Positions 4,561-9,611 of a stretch of DNA of 9,611 bases are shown here, in pieces. Position numbers and translations under genes: made by a program. Under the pieces are notes generated by a model. The model did not search any database. It had not been told where the DNA came from and saw only the letters and a list, made by a program, of their open reading frames with translations. Location of the stretch: the NCBI GenBank assembly GCA_011046015.1, contig DSBO01000190.1, positions 1-9,611 of the forward strand, written 5' to 3'. Numbering within the stretch: the first letter of the stretch is position 1; every line of letters begins with the position of its first letter. This stretch comes from Thioalkalivibrio sp. GTDB taxonomy: Bacteria; Pseudomonadota; Gammaproteobacteria; SpSt-1174.

Positions 4561-7404
4561 ATGATTGAATTCAGGCCCGCACATCAACCTGCGAGGCAGG
4601 CCGCCAAGCCCGATCCGAATCCTGCGATGACGACCACTGACAGCAAACCCGGGACACTGCAGCATGTCGACCTGCGCATGGACGAAACCAGGTTGCTGGC
4701 CAGCATTTCGCGTGAAGTGGCGAGTGGCATCGGCCCCGGTTTCTTCGAACACCTCGTCTCCACGTTGGCGCGCCAGCTCGGTTTCGACATCTTCTACGTC
4801 GGCGAGTACGAACCTGGCCCTCCGCGACGTATCCGTACCTTGGCGACTTTCGGCGATGGTCAGCTGCAGCCCGAGCTGACCTACGAACTCCCACGCTCGC
4901 CCTGCGACGTGACCCTGCGCGAATCCGTGCTCGTCATCCCGCATGGCACGCGCAAGCGCTTCCCGAACGACCCCCTGCTGGAGCGCTTTCAGGTCGATGG
5001 CTACATCGGCATGGCGCTGCGCAATTCGCGTGACGAGATTGCCGGCATCATGGTCGGGATCCGGCACACTCCCATCGAGAACCCGGAACTGACCGCGCGC
5101 ATCCTACACGTGTTCGCCGCCTGGGCCAGCCTGGAACTCGAGCGCCGGCACATAGACCACGAGCTGCACGACAACCTCTCGCGCTACAGCGCACTGTTCA
5201 ACATGGCGGGTAATGCCATCTTCATCATGCAGGGAGAACAGTTCATCGACTGCAACCAGCGGACACTGCGCATGTTCGGACGGGAGCGCGACGAGATCAT
5301 CGGCAGGACACCGCTGGCCTTCTCTCCGGAAATCCAGGCCGATGGTCAGCCCTCGCGCGACAAGGCGCAGGAAAAGATCCGCGCGGCGCTCAACGGCGAA
5401 CCACAGTTCTTTGAATGGCGGCACCTGCGCCACGACGGCACGGCCTTCGATACCGAGGTCAGCCTGAACGCCATTGAGTTCGAGGGCGAGCAGCTGCTGC
5501 AGGCCATCGTGCGCGACATCACGCGCCGCAAGCGCTCCGAGCAATCCCTGCAGGATTCCGAACAGGCCCTGCGCGAGAAGAACGAGCAGCTCCAGGTCAT
5601 CAACCGACTCGCGACCCGCCTGCACCAGATGCGCAGCACCGCGCGTATCGCCGAGGAGACGGTGCACGTGCTGGAGACCCTGAGCCACGCACCGCGCGTC
5701 GCCTTCTACCTGCTCTCGCCCAATCACCAGGAACTCAACCTGGTCTACGAGCGCGGCTTCAACGCCGTGCGTCACCAGGTGGGCACTGTGCTGCCCATCA
5801 AGGGCACGCTGTTCGGGATCGCCATCACCCGGCGCAAGCTGCTCGTCAGTCCCGACATCGGGGACGATGAACGCATCGAACCCAGCGTCCGCCAGCACCT
5901 CGTCCGGGACGGCTTTCGATCCGCCGCCGTCATCCCGATCTCGGCCCATGGCGAGACCCTCGGCATCATCGCGCTGGCATTTCGCACACCGTTCCCGCTC
6001 AACCGCGCGGCGCTGGAAACACTGGGCACCGTCGGTACCACGGTCTCGCTGGCGATATCCAATGTGCGCCACATCGAGGGCCTGCGCTACCAGGCCCTGC
6101 ATGACCCGCTCACCGGGCTGCTCAACCGCACTGCCCTGCACAACGACTGCAAGGACGCCATCGAGACGGCGTGCTCACAGCAGGGACATCTGGCGTTGAT
6201 GCTGCTCGACCTCGATCGCTTCAAGGAGGTCAACGACACCCTTGGCCACAAGGTCGGCGACGACCTGTTGCGCCACATCGGCCCCCGCGTCCAGCAGGCA
6301 CTGCGACAGCATGCCTCGGGCACCTATCGGCTGGGCGGTGACGAGTTTGCCGTGCTGCTCCGGGACATCGATTCGGCGGACACCGCCCTCGATGCTGCCA
6401 GGGCGGTCGTCGATGCCATCCGTCAGCCGTTTCCGGCGGCAGGGATCAGTCTCGAGATTGGCGGGAGCATCGGCGTTGCCATCTACCCGGACAATGGCGA
6501 AGACAGTCACGCACTGCTGCGCTGCGCCGACGTGGCGATGTACGCGGCCAAGCACTCGGCCGTCCCCATCACCCGTTACCGCCCGGAACTCGACGCACAC
6601 ACGCCGGAGCGCCTCACGCTGATGAGCGAGCTGGGCACCGCCATCCGCGAGGACGAGCTGGTGCTGCACTTCCAGCCCAAGATCGATCTCGCCCATCACC
6701 GTATCATCGGCTGCGAGGCCCTGGTGCGCTGGGATCACCCGAAACTCGGGCTCGTGCCGCCGGCCAAGTTCATCCCCCTGGCCGAGATGGGCGACCTCAT
6801 TCAGCCACTGACCGAACAGGTGGTTTCCAAGGCCTTGCAACAGCTGGCCGCCTGGCACGACGCGGGTCTGGATCTCGAGGTGTCGGTGAATCTCTCGGTG
6901 CGCAACCTGCTCGACCAGAACTGCGGCAGTCGCCTGGAAGAACTGTTCGACCGTTACCCGGCCGACCCCTCACGCCTGGAACTCGAGATCACCGAGACGG
7001 CGCTGATGAGCGACCCGGACCGGGCCCTGGAGCAGATCCAGCGCATCTCGGCCTTTGGCGTGCGGCTGGCCATCGACGACTTCGGCACGGGCTACTCCTC
7101 GCTGTCGTACATCAAGCAACTGCCATTGCACGCGCTGAAGATCGATCGCTCGTTCGTCTCGAACATGTTGCAGGAAGAGCAGGACCTGATCATCGTGCGC
7201 TCGACCATTAACCTCGCGCACAGCCTCGGGCTCGACGTGGTCGCCGAGGGCGTGGAAGACCTGGGCACGGCCCAGGCCCTGCGGGCGATGGACTGCGACT
7301 ACGCGCAGGGCTTCTACTTCAACCACGCGCTGGACGCGGAGGAATTCACCGACTGGTGTCGGCACAATGACATGGGCCTGTCGGTAGCCCCCTATCCGAC
7401 CTAG
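4561..7404 (+). CDS. GAF-PAS-GAF-GGDEF-EAL cyclic-di-GMP protein
   Basis: A 947-residue protein without transmembrane segments, so cytoplasmic. Domains in order: GAF-like (about 43-195), PAS with PAC tail (about 203-322, ending IVRDITRRKRSE), a short coiled coil (325-347), a second GAF (about 348-503), GGDEF (about 506-675) and EAL (about 685-935). GGDEF has LHDPLTGLLNR (513-523), DLDRFKEVNDTLGH (550-563) and GGDEF at 592-596. The inhibitory RxxD position reads QHAS (583-586), so product feedback at that site is lost. EAL has EALVRW (719-724), Asn777, Glu809/Glu812, DDFGTGYSS (839-847), Lys860, EGVE (896-899) and Gln916, a complete phosphodiesterase set. The architecture suggests integration of two or three cytoplasmic signals (small ligands, redox or gas; unknown). 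Start choice is uncertain: ATG 4561 has no ribosome-binding site, and ATG 4627 (residue 23) is also possible because the GAF begins near residue 43. An in-frame TAG at 4525 rules out a more upstream start. Confidence 0.93.
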   Translation: MIEFRPAHQPARQAAKPDPNPAMTTTDSKPGTLQHVDLRMDETRLLASISREVASGIGPGFFEHLVSTLARQLGFDIFYVGEYEPGPPRRIRTLATFGDGQLQPELTYELPRSPCDVTLRESVLVIPHGTRKRFPNDPLLERFQVDGYIGMALRNSRDEIAGIMVGIRHTPIENPELTARILHVFAAWASLELERRHIDHELHDNLSRYSALFNMAGNAIFIMQGEQFIDCNQRTLRMFGRERDEIIGRTPLAFSPEIQADGQPSRDKAQEKIRAALNGEPQFFEWRHLRHDGTAFDTEVSLNAIEFEGEQLLQAIVRDITRRKRSEQSLQDSEQALREKNEQLQVINRLATRLHQMRSTARIAEETVHVLETLSHAPRVAFYLLSPNHQELNLVYERGFNAVRHQVGTVLPIKGTLFGIAITRRKLLVSPDIGDDERIEPSVRQHLVRDGFRSAAVIPISAHGETLGIIALAFRTPFPLNRAALETLGTVGTTVSLAISNVRHIEGLRYQALHDPLTGLLNRTALHNDCKDAIETACSQQGHLALMLLDLDRFKEVNDTLGHKVGDDLLRHIGPRVQQALRQHASGTYRLGGDEFAVLLRDIDSADTALDAARAVVDAIRQPFPAAGISLEIGGSIGVAIYPDNGEDSHALLRCADVAMYAAKHSAVPITRYRPELDAHTPERLTLMSELGTAIREDELVLHFQPKIDLAHHRIIGCEALVRWDHPKLGLVPPAKFIPLAEMGDLIQPLTEQVVSKALQQLAAWHDAGLDLEVSVNLSVRNLLDQNCGSRLEELFDRYPADPSRLELEITETALMSDPDRALEQIQRISAFGVRLAIDDFGTGYSSLSYIKQLPLHALKIDRSFVSNMLQEEQDLIIVRSTINLAHSLGLDVVAEGVEDLGTAQALRAMDCDYAQGFYFNHALDAEEFTDWCRHNDMGLSVAPYPT

Positions 7405-7411
7405 ATCCCTG

Positions 7412-7813
7412 TCAGGGCAGGTGCGGTCGCTGCCCGCCTTGCCCCGGCCGCGGGTCGCCGGCTGCGGCATCCACGCCGGTAACGAATGGCGCGATGGCCA
7501 GCGCGATGATCAGCACCACGCTCACGACGCCCAGCACCAGCCGCCAGCCCGGCGCCTCGTGTGCCCCGCCCCGGAACATGCTCGCGATCCAGCGCCAGTG
7601 CAGCACCACGTGCAGGGCCAGGATGACGAGGAAGACCACCGCCAGCCACAGGTGAATGTCACCCCACTGGTGACGCGTGAGTCCCCAGACCGTCACCCAC
7701 CGACCGCTGCCCGGCGGCAGGCTGTAGACCAGCAGCACGCCGGTGGACGCCATGAAGACGAAGGCCGCGAAGGCGGCCACATCGACGAGGAAGTTGAGAC
7801 GTGGTTTCTTCAT
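7412..7813 (-). CDS. DUF4405 (cytochrome b-like) membrane protein
   Basis: A 133-residue inner-membrane protein with three hydrophobic helices (about 7-30, 52-72 and 91-112). The segment TRHQWGDIHLWLA followed by ALHVVLHWRWI carries His48, His54, His68 and His72, the pattern I associate with DUF4405 proteins, which resemble small b-type cytochrome subunits. Heme binding is plausible from these histidines but is inference. The C-terminal tail (DAAAGDPRPGQGGQRP) is polar and Gly/Pro-rich. A GAAGG (7825-7821, reverse strand) seven bases before the ATG overlaps the upstream stop, and the gene starts 10 bases after the DHODH-like gene, so it is the last gene of the PFOR operon. Its natural role could be passing electrons between a soluble flavoprotein or ferredoxin and the membrane quinone pool. 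It converges on the GAF-PAS-GAF-GGDEF-EAL gene with 7 bases between stops and no terminator visible. Confidence 0.82.
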   Translation of the reverse strand: MKKPRLNFLVDVAAFAAFVFMASTGVLLVYSLPPGSGRWVTVWGLTRHQWGDIHLWLAVVFLVILALHVVLHWRWIASMFRGGAHEAPGWRLVLGVVSVVLIIALAIAPFVTGVDAAAGDPRPGQGGQRPHLP

Positions 7814-7823
7814 GCCGCCGCCT

Positions 7824-8839
7824 TCAGCGCCTCACGCCCGGCGCCGGCGAATAGCTGTCCAGCACATCCAGGTAATTGGCGCGCTCGTACGCCGCCGGGT
7901 CGATGGCATGCCGCTGGCAGACCGAACCCCTGATCTGGTCCACGGAGGCGTACTCGTTCACCTCCAGCCAGTGCTGCAGACCGGCGCGGACCTCGCGGAG
8001 GTATTCGGGGCCGTGGCGCAGCAGCGCGCTGCACAGGTGTACCACGTCGGCGCCGGCCATCAGCGCCTTGACCACGTCCTCCACCGCGTGGAAGCCGCCG
8101 GTGGCGGCAAGCGACAGTCCGACGCGGCCACGCAGGATGGCGAGCCAGCGAATGCGCAACAGCGACTCCACGGATGAGGAGAGTTCCAGACGCGGCACCA
8201 CCTCGCGGGTCTCGATGTCGATATCGGGCTGGTAGAAGCGGTTGAACAGTGCCACCCCATCGGCCCCGGCGGCCTCCAGCTGGCGAATGAAGTAGCCCGG
8301 CGCGCTGAACTGCGCCGAGAGCTTCATCGTCACCGGCAGGTCGACGCTGGCCTTGAGCTCGCGCAGGAGCATGAGATAACGCGCCTCGACCTCGGCCGCG
8401 GATTCATCCAGATTGGCCGGGATGTAGTAGACGTTGAGCTCCAGGGCGTCGGCCCCCGCCTCGGCCAGTTCGCGTCCGTGGGCGATCCAGCCATCCAGGG
8501 TCATGCCATTGAGGCTCGCGATCACCGGGATCGCGAGGCTCTTCTTGAGGCTGTGCAGGGTCTCCAGGTACTCGTCCACCTCGTTGAGATAGTGCTCGGG
8601 TAACGGCAGGAAGGAGTCGGCCTCGGCGTGCCCGATGGCCTGGTGGTGCAGGAAACGCGCCTGCATTGCCTGCTCGCTGTGCACCGCCTCCTCGAACAGC
8701 GAATGCATGACCAGGGCGGCCGCGCCGGCATCCTCCAGGCGGCGCGCCGTGTCCAGCGAACGGCTGAGCGGCGAGGCCGAAGGCACCAGCGGGCTGTCGA
8801 GCGCAAGCCCCAGGTACTGCGTCTTCAGGTCGATTGCGC

Positions 8840-8843
<4 letters not shown>
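7824..8843 (-). CDS. Dihydroorotate dehydrogenase-like flavoprotein
   Basis: A 339-residue FMN-type TIM-barrel protein. Recognisable parts: LGLALDSPLVPSASPLS (11-27) as the first strand, VIASLNGMTLDGW (107-119), LELNVYYIPAN (134-144), MKLSAQFS with the FMN-contacting Lys174, LFNRFYQPDID (199-209), and the phosphate-binding end ATGGFHAVEDVVKALMAGAD (247-266). This is the DHODH-like family commonly found beside pyruvate:ferredoxin oxidoreductase genes, not the PyrD of pyrimidine synthesis. The loop that carries the catalytic Cys or Ser in true DHODHs (NxSCPN in class 1A) reads NVYYIPAN here, so the usual base is missing and dihydroorotate is an unlikely substrate. The ATG overlaps the PFOR stop (ATGA, 8843-8840), and AAGGAG (8856-8851, reverse strand) lies seven bases upstream, so it is translationally coupled to PFOR. 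A soluble cytoplasmic redox role with PFOR or ferredoxin is inferred. Confidence 0.87.

Positions 8844-9611
<768 letters not shown>

Noticed and set aside
5104..6141. A 345-codon open frame on the - strand inside the GAF-PAS-GAF-GGDEF-EAL gene
   Set aside because: Antisense shadow of a well-supported gene, with no domain motif and no ribosome-binding site considered convincing. The same holds for the antisense frames at 4510-5067, 6175-6858 and 6970-7470.
7407..7417. CCCTGTCAGGG between the converging stops as a terminator
   Set aside because: The palindrome allows only a three- to four-pair stem and no T tract follows on either strand.

Overview
This window is GC-rich, densely coded chromosomal DNA, most likely from a gammaproteobacterium of the Chromatiales/Ectothiorhodospiraceae type. 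That placement is an inference from gene content: large GGDEF-EAL proteins, a one-polypeptide pyruvate:ferredoxin oxidoreductase next to a dihydroorotate-dehydrogenase-like flavoprotein, and a DUF3833/chalcone-isomerase-like gene set. I see no insertion sequence, CRISPR array, prophage gene or long repeat. Eight protein genes (two cut by the window edges) and one tRNA account for nearly all of it, and no gene-free stretch reaches 300 bases.

Left part (1-1224), + strand. The end of a DUF3833 gene, a small VOC-fold protein and an exported chalcone-isomerase-like protein form a tight operon; the last two overlap as ATGA. After 67 bases comes a self-contained tRNA-Val(CAC) unit: a near-consensus sigma-70 promoter, the tRNA with encoded CCA, and a strong hairpin/T-tract terminator.

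Middle part (1241-7404). This is a cyclic-di-GMP signalling neighbourhood. On the - strand, an exported alpha/beta hydrolase is followed 42 bases later by a membrane sensor with a CHASE4-like periplasmic domain, GGDEF and EAL. Diverging on the + strand is a soluble GAF-PAS-GAF-GGDEF-EAL protein. Both keep complete GGDEF and EAL signatures. Only the membrane protein keeps the RxxD inhibitory site, so the two probably differ in product feedback and in what they sense (periplasm versus cytoplasm).

Right part (7412-9611), - strand. The end of a nifJ-type pyruvate:ferredoxin (flavodoxin) oxidoreductase overlaps by ATGA a dihydroorotate-dehydrogenase-like flavoprotein, followed 10 bases later by a three-helix DUF4405 membrane protein rich in histidine. 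This looks like one operon for low-potential electron flow. The flavoprotein lacks the usual DHODH catalytic Cys/Ser, so it probably has another substrate. The operon converges on the GAF-PAS-GAF-GGDEF-EAL gene with 7 bases between stop codons.

The best leads are the PFOR/DHODH-like/DUF4405 operon as a possible undescribed redox module, the exported hydrolase paired with the periplasmic sensor, and the VOC gene inside the DUF3833/chalcone-isomerase-like operon. None is proven new by sequence alone.
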